Assembly: GCA_030374735.1 (NCBI GenBank) | Contig: JASCIV010000925.1 | Span: 1 to 10,203, forward strand | Source: Gracilaria caudata | Lineage: Eukaryota; Rhodophyta; Florideophyceae; Gracilariales; Gracilariaceae | Direction: 5' to 3' | DNA: 10,203 bases | Part shown: one piece after another, positions 1-6,732 of the stretch | How positions within the stretch are numbered: the first letter of the stretch is position 1 | How the letters are laid out: every line of letters starts with the position of its first letter | Position numbers and translations under genes: made by a program | Notes under the pieces: generated by a model | Seen by the model: the letters and a program-made list of their open reading frames with translations, nothing else | Database searches by the model: none | What the model was told of the DNA's origin: nothing

Positions 1-1371
1 CCCCCTCCACATGCGCAACAGCAACCGCACCAGCAGCAGCAACCTCAACAGCTCAGCTACTCCTCACCTCCCTCCGACCCACGTCGCGAACATCTCAACT
101 ACGACCTCTTCCACGACATTAACCTCCCCCTCGTGCAGCCCGCCGCCCAGCCCGCGCCCTCGCCCTTCGCTCTCGACCCCTCCGCCGCCGCAGCCGCCGC
201 CGCAGCCGCCGCAGCCGTCAATCCTCCCGTCTTCCCTCGCCCCAAGCCCACCGACTCCGCCGCCGCCGCCGCCGCAGCTGCAGCCGCCGCAGCAGCCGCT
301 GCCGCGCAACCATACGACCGTGTACGACCGCCAGATCAGTCAATACAGCACAATGTGTCTGCGCCGTACGCCGCCGCCAGCGCTCTTGGAATCGCCTCTT
401 CGGCAGCCATTGCGAAACGTTCCAATCGTACCGAGTTATTCGACCAAAATTCGTCGCCATCTGCGGGTGCACCGTCGCAAGCGCGTCCGCTGGTGGCGCA
501 ATCCAACCTGGAACGACGTAAAGCGCACCGCGCGTACACCCAAAAGTCAAGAAATAAGGTGAATACTCGCTTTGAAGCTCTGCTGGATGCGTTACCCACG
601 CCTCCACCGCGTCTCAATCCGCGCTCCAAGGCGGAGATTCTGGAATATGCCACCGAGACGGTGATCCGTCTGGTGGCGCAGAATAATAAACTGGAGCTCA
701 GTCTGGCGTTGTCCAGTTCACCGCAGCTGCAGTCGTGGCTTCATTCGCAGACGCAGTCGGCGCGAACGTTGCGAGAAGTGTGTCAGCCGGTGATGCGATT
801 GTTCACCATTGGGTTGGAATGGAACGGGGCCGAAGCGTGGGCGGTTGATTCCCGGTTACCCACGCAACATGCGTCGCTTGCACAGGCGTGGACGTTTGTG
901 CCACCACCATCGGGTATAAGACCTTCGCGCGAAGACGAGTCCAGAATGGCAGAATTGGCGACGTTCCTGGAACTGGCGAAGGGCGCATCATATGCGACTA
1001 CGTCGAATGAGGCTGTGTCGCTGGTATATCGGCGAGGTAAGCCGGCTTGGTTGAGTTGCGAGTACCGACAGTGGGAAGGTTTTGACGATTTGGAGTTCAC
1101 ATCGGAACGTACGAGAACGGCGGTGAATTATGGTGTGACCGATGTGTTGTTCATGCCGATGATCCTTTACAACCACGTGCAGATAGTGGTGGCATTCTAT
1201 AACATGAGATCGAGAACGGCTCGACAAAACGCAGAGCTACAGCCGCAGATCGATCCAAAGTCGTCATTACGAGTGGCGCAAGAGACTATCTCGATCATTG
1301 GCAGACGGTTTGCACAGCTGCCCGCTGTAGGTGACTTCAGTGCTGGTAACTACGCTATAGATCAGTTCTGA
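1..1371 (+). CDS. bHLH-like transcription factor with C-terminal GAF-like domain (5' end outside window)
   Basis: The frame is open from the first base to TGA at 1369-1371, giving 456 residues; no in-frame ATG precedes the domains, so the start lies upstream. Seen in order: a Gln/Pro-rich stretch (1-20), two alanine runs (62-72 and 87-102), a basic helix-loop-helix region (about 169-230: ERRKAHRAYTQKSRNKVN, helix 1 RFEALLDALP, a proline-rich loop, helix 2 KAEILEYATETVIRL), and a GAF-like domain (about 262-439) whose core GASYATTSNEAVSLVYRRGK, followed by PAWL and a VLFMPM strand, resembles GAF domains in plant and fungal regulators. Aligned on the RF of helix 1, the DNA-contacting His and Arg are kept, but the near-invariant E-box Glu is Thr. 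Inferred role: nuclear dimeric DNA-binding regulator, with GAF for dimerisation or ligand sensing. The fold is likely; the target site is unknown. Confidence 0.8.
   Translation, partial: PPPHAQQQPHQQQQPQQLSYSSPPSDPRREHLNYDLFHDINLPLVQPAAQPAPSPFALDPSAAAAAAAAAAAVNPPVFPRPKPTDSAAAAAAAAAAAAAAAAQPYDRVRPPDQSIQHNVSAPYAAASALGIASSAAIAKRSNRTELFDQNSSPSAGAPSQARPLVAQSNLERRKAHRAYTQKSRNKVNTRFEALLDALPTPPPRLNPRSKAEILEYATETVIRLVAQNNKLELSLALSSSPQLQSWLHSQTQSARTLREVCQPVMRLFTIGLEWNGAEAWAVDSRLPTQHASLAQAWTFVPPPSGIRPSREDESRMAELATFLELAKGASYATTSNEAVSLVYRRGKPAWLSCEYRQWEGFDDLEFTSERTRTAVNYGVTDVLFMPMILYNHVQIVVAFYNMRSRTARQNAELQPQIDPKSSLRVAQETISIIGRRFAQLPAVGDFSAGNYAIDQF
184..306 (+). repeat. Two GCN-codon tracts encoding alanine runs
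   Basis: Bases 184-216 encode 11 alanines and 259-306 encode 16, using mixed GCC/GCA/GCG/GCT codons. The codon mixture argues that these are selected or old runs and not a fresh pure trinucleotide expansion. They sit in the low-complexity N-terminal part of the bHLH-like protein. Confidence 0.85.
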
Positions 1372-1443
1372 TAGTATTATACAGCAATATACAAAAAGGC
1401 ATACGTTGTGTTTGCGTGTGTTGAAGCGCAGCGCATCGTTTAT

Positions 1444-1449
1444 AATAAA
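1444..1449 (+). terminator. Possible polyadenylation signal of the bHLH-like gene
   Basis: AATAAA lies 73 bases after the TGA at 1369-1371 and runs straight into a 10-base A tract ending at 1456. Position and motif suit a canonical polyadenylation hexamer. Whether this organism uses AATAAA cannot be judged from one site. Confidence 0.35.
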
Positions 1450-1615
1450 AAAAAAAGCGCACAAGAGGTTTTGTACAGCGTGTAGTACGGCTTATAGCGG
1501 CGGGAAAAGAAGCCAAAAATACCGTGCGGGTGCTGCGCGCGGATGTATGAGCGGTTCGGACGGGAGTATGCGCGAAGATGACAGCGACATGGAAGCAACA
1601 GTGTGGGAGCACAGA

Positions 1616-1641
1616 GGGTGGGGGGTAGAGGGTGGGGGGGG
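1616..1641 (+). other. G-quadruplex-type tract
   Basis: Four G runs of 3, 6, 3 and 8 bases are separated by loops of 1, 4 and 1 bases, which satisfies the usual G3+N1-7 rule on the plus strand. It lies about 245 bp past the bHLH-like stop codon, so it would be G-rich in that gene's transcript only if the 3' UTR extends this far. Confidence 0.6.
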
Positions 1642-1816
1642 ATATGTGCGCTGAGGGTTTTTAGCATGAACGTACAAGTTTTCGTTCGAAAGAGGGGGAA
1701 TGGAGGTTATTGTTGACGCTAGCCGGTACGAGTACGTACGTATAGCAAGAGAGAATTGGGCAACAGGGTGGTGACACGGCTGATAAATGACGTGGGATGA
1801 TGACAACGAGCGCGAA

Positions 1817-1843
1817 GGGGGGGCAGTGGGTGGGGTATGGGGG
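1817..1843 (+). other. G-quadruplex-type tract
   Basis: G runs of 7, 3, 4 and 5 bases with loops of 4, 1 and 3 bases meet the canonical pattern. A further 8-base G run follows at 1856-1863, so several alternative foldings are possible. Confidence 0.6.
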
Positions 1844-2327
1844 CGGTGCGTTTCTGGGGGGGGCAAGGTGGGTAACATTGGTGTACGCAAAGTTGGAGTG
1901 CTAAGGTGGTCGGCAGCGCAGCGTGGGGTGCGCGCATGGCTGACGGGTGCGCCTGGAGAGGAACGTATGAGCGAGGGCGTCAAAAAATAGGGCGGTGTGT
2001 TGGGTGGAGGGCACTTTTTTCTGGGTGCAAGATGCCTTTTTGTAGTTTGGTTGATGGACAGAAGAGGTAAAAAGAAGTGGGTAGTATTAAGAGAGGAAGA
2101 GTGAGGGGTAGGGAAGAGCTTCGAATGAAGTGATAACATTATGATAGATTTGTGTTTGATGGCGGGGGGGCGACATAGACGGCGGTATGAATGAACGGCG
2201 GCATGAAGCGGTGCGTTTTACAGTTTAGAAGGAGGCGCCGGACGGGGGGCGCTGGGTGGAAGTGGGGTGCGAGAGCGTGGAGAGAGAAGCGCGCTGGACA
2301 TTGCTTCGCGTCGCATACGGCAAGCAA

Positions 2328-2360
2328 AGGCGCTGTAAACAGCGCCTCGCTCAATTGAGC
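2328..2360. repeat. Hairpin plus adjacent 12-bp palindrome
   Basis: AGGCGCTGT (2328-2336) and ACAGCGCCT (2339-2347) are perfect inverted copies separated by AA. One base later comes GCTCAATTGAGC (2349-2360), an exact 12-bp palindrome. Such back-to-back dyads could be sites for dimeric regulators or RNA structure; nothing in the sequence decides between these. Confidence 0.6.
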
Positions 2361-2512
2361 AGAGAGCGCAGCATTATAATATCTGCCGCTGCCGTTTATT
2401 TTTTGCTGTTTTTGCGGGCGCTGGGAGGAGACGGTGTGCGGGTGTGTGCGCTGCGAGGACTGTAACGCGTGCACGCAGCTGTTGGCGGCGAAGGAGCGGG
2501 CTGCGACGGGTG

Positions 2513-2535
2513 AAGGTCGGCTGATCGCCGACCTT
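2513..2535. repeat. Perfect 9-bp stem-loop
   Basis: AAGGTCGGC (2513-2521) and GCCGACCTT (2527-2535) are perfect inverted copies around the 5-base loop TGATC. There is no T run after it, so it does not look like a bacterial-style terminator. It lies in the upstream region of the NUMOD3 gene. Confidence 0.6.
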
Positions 2536-2597
2536 GTCCTTTACCATCGATTGGCAGCCTCCCGTTCGACGAGAGAGCGGGCGAAGACGATGACGAC

Positions 2598-2620
2598 GGG
2601 GACGGGGGCGGGGACGAGGG
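2598..2620 (+). other. G-quadruplex-type tract with very short loops
   Basis: G runs of 4, 5, 4 and 3 bases are separated by AC, C and ACGA. Short loops make this the most stable-looking of the G4 candidates here. It is about 430 bp upstream of the NUMOD3 start, on the non-template strand. Confidence 0.6.
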
Positions 2621-2756
2621 CGAGCACGAGATTCTCGGGATGAGAACAAGCCGGAACGAGGATGCGCTTTTCATTGTTGTTTCATTCATTGTGCCTCTGC
2701 GCCGCGGACCGCTCGCCGCGGACGGTGGTCGCTTCGCACGTCGTGAGCTTACCTCA

Positions 2757-2812
2757 AATCAGAGTGCGTGTGTGTGCCCCGGCGGGCCGTTAACACGCGG
2801 CGCGCTCTGATT
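2757..2812. repeat. Long-loop inverted repeat
   Basis: AATCAGAGTGCG (2757-2768) and CGCGCTCTGATT (2801-2812) pair with a single mismatch across 32 bases. GTGT and ACAC segments inside the loop add further pairing potential. Function unknown. Confidence 0.45.
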
Positions 2813-2956
2813 AATCATGGAAACCGCTGCCACGCCTCGCCTCGACTCGCGACACCGCACAAGCCGGAAGGGGAAAAAAAAGCGCGCGCCACAAAAACAC
2901 AGCTCTGTATGTTTCCACGCGCGTCCCCTGTCCACGTTCCGCTGCGTGTGAACGTC

Positions 2957-2986
2957 ACACACGTGGTGTCGTGTGAACACACGTGG
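2957..2986 (+). promoter_or_regulatory. Twin CACGTG (E-box/G-box) elements upstream of the NUMOD3 gene
   Basis: The 10-mer ACACACGTGG occurs at 2957-2966 and again at 2977-2986, exactly 20 bp apart, and each copy contains CACGTG (2960-2965 and 2980-2985). GTGTGAAC is also repeated (2946-2953 and 2971-2978). The pair lies about 65 bp before the ATG at 3049. CACGTG is the classical site of bHLH and some bZIP factors. Two copies two helical turns apart suggest a real promoter element, but no TATA box is evident nearby. Confidence 0.5.
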
Positions 2987-3048
2987 CGCAGCTGTCAGAG
3001 CTCACGCCGTTCAGATCTCGCGCGCAAGTTGTCGCCGCGTCGCCACGC

Positions 3049-4803
3049 ATGACGACGCGCTGCTTGGCGCCAGCACCGTCTATCAAAAGTGCAGCGCGCG
3101 CGGGCCGTGTGCGCGACGGTGGAGGGAGGGCGCTGCGCGCGCCACTCGCAGAGACGATGGCGCACGCGCGCGGCGCACTGTTTGTGCCTAATGCGCTGCG
3201 ACTGGCGCCCAGACGCGTGCCGCCGGCGCCGCTGTGTGCTGCGGCGGAGCGTTCGTTTTGCGTGTCTTCGCCGCGTCTTGCCGCCGCCGCTGCTGTAACG
3301 CCGTCGCGACGCGCCGCACTTGCGCACCCGCTGCCCGTCGCGCCCGCGTCGCCGTCGCCGTCGCCGCCGCCGCCGCCGGGCGCGCCGGCTCACGTAGTTA
3401 CGAATGCTGCGGTGCCGGACGCGCGCAATGGCTCGCGCGGCACCAGAAGGCATACGGCGGAGAGTCGGCGGAAGATTGCCATGGCCAATCGCGGCAACGT
3501 GCCGTGGAATAAAGGGCGTCCTCATTCGGAGGAGACGCGACGAAAGATTGCGGAGAATACCAGAAAGGCTATGTTGAGACCGGAGATGAGAATGCTTTTG
3601 AAACAGAGGGCGACGGGAAGAAAGCATTCGGAGCTCACCAAGATGAAGATTCGCAACTCCTCTCGCTCGCGCGCTGCCGTCGCGCCCAATGGTGTCAGAA
3701 ATGGGCTGCGTCGTCCGAGAAAACGACCGGTACGATTTGTGTTTGAGCCGCAAGCTGTGCACCATTTGAACCAAGCCATTGCGCAACAGATTGACGATTC
3801 GTTTTCAAAGGCTGCGGATGATCGTCGTTACATGGTATCTGCGCGTAGGACTTTGTCGGAAAGTACAAAAGCCAAACTCAGTCAGCGTATAAAGCAGTTG
3901 TGGAATGACCCACAGTATCGACAAAGAGTGGCGCGCGGAGTTCAACAACGACAACAGATGCTCTCTGCCAAACGCGCTCCCCCCACCGCCGTTTCCTCGC
4001 GCAATGCCTCCGTCGCGTCCGAAACAACCCCCTCTGATCCGAAGAAAGCTCGCCATTCGCAAAATCTCCCCCATCAACAACAACAACCCGAGGAAGCAAA
4101 CGCCAGTGAAATTCAAGAAGCGCCGCCAGTTGTTGATACTGACATTCTCCTCCGTGCAGACGATCTTGAGGGTATCACCATGGAAGATTTGGGCATCATA
4201 GACTCGCATCAGGAGGGGATCATATTTGATTCTCCTCCATTATCCCCTTCCTTGTTCGCTCCAGAAACTCATCAATTGCAAACCACGCTTGCCGCAGACG
4301 CGCCCACATCAAGTGATTCTCAACAATTGCAAACCACGCTCACCGCAGACCAGCTCTCGTCGAGTGATTCTCAACCAAAACGCGCTTCGCGACACTCACA
4401 CTCGGCGCCTCTGGATCTCGACTGGATGTTAGACATAACCAACGATCTTGCAATCGAGGACGAGCATCAACAACTTGCCGACCAGCGCACGTCCGACGAG
4501 CAACCGTTGTGCGACATGCCTCTTTCCGCACATGTTGATGCGCATGTCCTTGACCATTCTGTGCGCCTCGCACAGGACATGACGCCTGCTGCCGCCGTTG
4601 GTGCCGCTTCGTTTTCTGATCAACAGCTTGAGTTTTCGACACTTGATGCCAGTACGGAACATGTGCAGGACGACGAACGGATGAACGGCGGTGAATCAGC
4701 TGGTGTCTCCAGTGGTCCGGATTTGATCTCCAAGGCTTTGCTCAAGTTGCCAATGGAAGATGACGCTTCGCAGATGCGGTTTTTCGACGGTTACTGTGCG
4801 TGA
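3049..4803 (+). CDS. NUMOD3-repeat protein, probably organelle-targeted
   Basis: Intronless, 584 residues from ATG 3049 to TGA 4801-4803. An alternative ATG at 3157 (GACGATGGC context, 548 residues) begins MAHARGALFVPNALRLAPRR, which looks like a plastid or mitochondrial transit peptide. The frame continues upstream without an ATG. Domains with the 3049 start: an Arg/Ala-rich N terminus (1-110) almost without acidic residues; NUMOD3-type repeats at about 131-208 (RRHTAESRRKIAMANRG, then GRPHSEETRRKIAENT, then GRKHSELTKMKI); a further degenerate unit at about 265-303 (TLSESTKAKLSQRI, then LWNDPQYR); then a Gln/Ser/Asp-rich acidic half. NUMOD3 is a helical DNA-binding module known from GIY-YIG and HNH homing endonucleases and from plant plastid proteins. 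No nuclease domain is present, so I infer a nucleic-acid-binding protein, with an acidic tail that could contact partners. Confidence 0.8.
   Translation: MTTRCLAPAPSIKSAARAGRVRDGGGRALRAPLAETMAHARGALFVPNALRLAPRRVPPAPLCAAAERSFCVSSPRLAAAAAVTPSRRAALAHPLPVAPASPSPSPPPPPGAPAHVVTNAAVPDARNGSRGTRRHTAESRRKIAMANRGNVPWNKGRPHSEETRRKIAENTRKAMLRPEMRMLLKQRATGRKHSELTKMKIRNSSRSRAAVAPNGVRNGLRRPRKRPVRFVFEPQAVHHLNQAIAQQIDDSFSKAADDRRYMVSARRTLSESTKAKLSQRIKQLWNDPQYRQRVARGVQQRQQMLSAKRAPPTAVSSRNASVASETTPSDPKKARHSQNLPHQQQQPEEANASEIQEAPPVVDTDILLRADDLEGITMEDLGIIDSHQEGIIFDSPPLSPSLFAPETHQLQTTLAADAPTSSDSQQLQTTLTADQLSSSDSQPKRASRHSHSAPLDLDWMLDITNDLAIEDEHQQLADQRTSDEQPLCDMPLSAHVDAHVLDHSVRLAQDMTPAAAVGAASFSDQQLEFSTLDASTEHVQDDERMNGGESAGVSSGPDLISKALLKLPMEDDASQMRFFDGYCA
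4270..4371 (+). repeat. Two tandem 51-bp coding repeats
   Basis: Bases 4270-4320 and 4321-4371 are near-copies, encoding HQLQTTLAADAPTSSDS and QQLQTTLTADQLSSSDS. Their 51-base length preserves the frame of the NUMOD3 protein, and they lie in its acidic, presumably disordered half. Confidence 0.85.
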
Positions 4804-5048
4804 GAGCAGCGGTGCGTCGGCGACGCACACAAGTTCCAAAGGTATCGTTGAGCGCACAAGGGTACATGGATATCGAGATATCGTACAGGGGATAAAATTA
4901 ATGCATCGCGATGCGCTCACTACTTTCTTTTTTTGCACAACGGCGAGTTAACGTTTCAGCTTTACCCACGACAAAAACAACGAAAAGGTACGAGTAGGGA
5001 GCTTGGTCACACTTTACACATTCCAACTCTGCACATAAAACAAAAACC
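4804..5048. other. Convergent 3'-3' spacer with three palindromic elements
   Basis: The NUMOD3 gene (plus) and the VAP-like gene (minus) end 245 bp apart. Nine bases after the NUMOD3 stop is a hairpin, GTGCGTC/GACGCAC (4812-4828, loop GGC). Next come GATATC-GA-GATATC (4869-4882) and the exact palindrome GCATCGCGATGC (4903-4914). On the minus strand TGTAAAGTG occurs within the VAP 3' flank near 5010-5020. There is no AATAAA on either strand that I would rely on. The palindromes could mark 3' UTR structure or the boundary between converging transcripts. Confidence 0.5.
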
Positions 5049-6539
5049 TTACACCAGTAGCTGCAGAAGCGCACCTGAGATGATGGCCATGATAACAATC
5101 TGCGCAAACGGTACCCGTGAGCTCTCATTGATTTCGTACGCCACGTCGTACGCAGGGCTTGTTGCCATTCTCGCGTCGCTCAATCGGTGACGAGCCTCGC
5201 GCAGTTCCAGCTTGACGGCGTCAATCTTGCGCTGACGATTTTCTATCACCTTGCCTATCTGCTCTGCGCGCTCGTTTGCAATGCGCTGTCTGGCGGTCTT
5301 GTCCAGTTTATGCATGCTGACCTTTGGCGCGGTGCGCATCTCCAACACGCGTTTTCGCTGGAACTCGCATGACGTGTAGTCGATTTCTTCCACCTTCTCT
5401 GCCGCTGCGGCCGCTTGCGGCTCTGGCTCTTGCGCTTGCTCTGCTTCCTGCTTTGGTGGCCTTGGCGCGCTTTCCATGCTGCGGATATCTGTTGTGTCTG
5501 CGGCTGGGACTTTGCCTGCGACAGCGTTCTCGGGTTGATCGGCGTGAGGCTCTGGCGCTCGAGACGGGGCAGACATGGGAGCGTTTGGCGGTAAAGCTCG
5601 CGCTGTTGGCGGAGTTGGCGTTGCAACGGGAGGCGGAGCGGGCGCCTGGCTCGTGGGTGGTGGTGGCGGTGGCGGGGGCGGAGCTTGACGTGTTGGGGGT
5701 GGTGGAGGCGCCTCGCGCTTTGGAGGAGGTGGCGGAGGAGCCTCGCGCTTGGGTGGAGGCGGCGGCGGAGCCTCGCGCTTTGGAGGAGGCGGCGGCGGAG
5801 CCTCGCGCTTTGGAGGAGGCGGCGGCGGAGCCTCGCGGTTGGGCGGGGAAGGCGGTGGCGCTTCACGCTGCGCAAGCGGTGGCGGCGCTGGTGGTGCCGT
5901 TAGCACATTGTCCCGTTGCTGTGGTTCGGCTTCAAGCGATTGAACGGTTTCTAATTCTGCGCGAACGGGGGCTTGAACGGACAGAGAGTGCACTGCAGCT
6001 TCATCGGGTAGTTGATGACTTTGAGACGATGCGGATGTTTGTATGGGAAGCTTCTCTGATGACATGGGCACCGTGGTGGGTTCCACAACAGGCTGCGCCT
6101 CCGACGCATTGGAATCATTAAGCATTTCAAGAGACACGGTCATCTTCTTCTTGTAAATGGCGTCCTCCGGTATGTTGGACCATAATTGCATGACAGACTC
6201 GTATCCATGAAAGTCGGCAACGTGCGCAGCATCGGCGGACGGGCCGAGCGCGACTTGCTCCAGCGCGACAATCATGAGCAAGAAACGATCGGAGCATCTT
6301 TCAAGGTCTTCTGGCACGGATTTGAACGCTTGCTGATCGATGGCGATGGCCATTTGCTGGTCGGGTTGCAGAATGGCCGCGTTTGGGCGCACGCAGTAGC
6401 GCTTGAGATTGGTGGTCTTGACCTTGTACGTGATGGGCGTGTGCCATATATTGGTGAGGTGCACGAGCGTTTTGGTCTGCTTGTCGAGCGTTACCCGGAA
6501 GGTCAGGTGGCGCGGCGAAACGGAGACGAGGCGCTCCAT
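5049..6539 (-). CDS. VAP-like tail-anchored MSP-domain protein with polyproline linker
   Basis: Start ATG is at 6539-6537 because the MSP domain begins immediately (MERLVSVSPRHLTF). The frame is open 36 codons further up, but that part is low-complexity. Length 496 residues, intronless. Seen: an MSP domain (about 4-140) with the VAP signature KVKTTNLKRYCVRPN (39-53) and the ending LWSNIPEDAIYKKKMTVSLE; a proline-rich linker (about 205-325) with REAPPPPPPK decapeptides at about 223-277; a basic coiled coil (about 412-455); a hydrophobic C-terminal anchor (476-496). This is the VAP architecture: tail-anchored in the ER, the MSP domain facing the cytosol and recruiting FFAT-motif lipid-transfer and contact-site proteins. 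Odd points: the VAPB FFAT-pocket Lys-Phe-Met aligns with Arg85-Phe86-Leu87, an extra loop of about 18 residues follows (95-112), and the linker is far more proline-rich than in usual VAPs. The peroxidase gene lies 305 bp upstream on the same strand. Confidence 0.85.
   Translation of the reverse strand: MERLVSVSPRHLTFRVTLDKQTKTLVHLTNIWHTPITYKVKTTNLKRYCVRPNAAILQPDQQMAIAIDQQAFKSVPEDLERCSDRFLLMIVALEQVALGPSADAAHVADFHGYESVMQLWSNIPEDAIYKKKMTVSLEMLNDSNASEAQPVVEPTTVPMSSEKLPIQTSASSQSHQLPDEAAVHSLSVQAPVRAELETVQSLEAEPQQRDNVLTAPPAPPPLAQREAPPPSPPNREAPPPPPPKREAPPPPPPKREAPPPPPPKREAPPPPPPKREAPPPPPTRQAPPPPPPPPPTSQAPAPPPVATPTPPTARALPPNAPMSAPSRAPEPHADQPENAVAGKVPAADTTDIRSMESAPRPPKQEAEQAQEPEPQAAAAAEKVEEIDYTSCEFQRKRVLEMRTAPKVSMHKLDKTARQRIANERAEQIGKVIENRQRKIDAVKLELREARHRLSDARMATSPAYDVAYEINESSRVPFAQIVIMAIISGALLQLLV
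5711..5890 (-). repeat. 30-bp coding minisatellite (proline decapeptides)
   Basis: The CCTCGCGCTT motif and its variants recur at 5711, 5741, 5771, 5801, 5831 and 5861, an exact 30-bp period. The units at 5771-5800 and 5801-5830 are identical, and the outer ones diverge. On the minus strand each unit encodes REAPPPPPPK or a variant. The period is a multiple of three, so copy-number change would lengthen the VAP linker without breaking the frame. Confidence 0.9.
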
Positions 6540-6673
6540 GGCGGGCGGGGGACGCGACGGACGCGGCGGGCGGGGAAGGCGCGGCTCGTTTGCGCGGGCG
6601 GTGGCGTTTTCCGCGCAGCGCATGCAATGCTCCCTGCACCCCCGCAAAGCTCTTGTTCTGTTGAAACGGTCTG

Positions 6674-6698
6674 CTCTCTCTCGCTCTCTCTCTCTCTC
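6674..6698. repeat. CT microsatellite in the VAP 5' leader region
   Basis: A run of CT dinucleotides with one interrupting CG lies 135-160 bp upstream of the VAP start. It reads as GA repeats in the direction of VAP transcription. It is absent at the matching place in the decayed copy, where the sequence reads GGTCTGCTCTGTAAG. Confidence 0.8.
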
Positions 6699-6732
6699 GC
6701 GCCATTGCTGTGCTGTGCTTACAATTTACACT

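Larger units (their letters stand above)
1372..3048. other. Long intergenic region, G-rich on the plus strand, no supported gene
   Basis: This 1.7-kb spacer holds the 3' flank of the bHLH-like gene and the 5' flank of the NUMOD3 gene. Open frames exist on both strands, the longest 215 codons on the minus strand at 2139-1492. They are Pro/Ser/Thr/His-rich translations of C-rich sequence, with no domain, and I do not regard them as genes. Visible structure is listed separately: G-quadruplex-type tracts, inverted repeats, a 14-bp-spaced direct repeat of CGCCGCGGAC (2700-2709 and 2714-2723), and two CACGTG boxes. No tRNA B box with a matching T stem was found. Confidence 0.6.

Noticed and set aside
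1492..2139. 215-codon open frame on the minus strand
   Set aside because: It is a Pro/Ser/Thr/His-rich translation of C-rich, G-tract-bearing spacer with no domain, and it overlaps other equally long low-complexity frames.
2995..3786. 263-codon minus-strand frame opposite the NUMOD3 gene
   Set aside because: Extremely Arg/His-rich shadow of GC-rich coding DNA. The NUMOD3 repeats are on the plus strand.
5711..5890. Regular 30-bp repeats considered as a CRISPR array
   Set aside because: Units are directly adjacent with no variable spacers and encode an in-frame proline repeat in a eukaryotic gene.
5324..6121. 265-codon plus-strand frame across the VAP gene
   Set aside because: Its Ala/Glu/Leu-rich repeats are the reverse reading of the proline minisatellite. 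The minus frame has the MSP domain, coiled coil and anchor.
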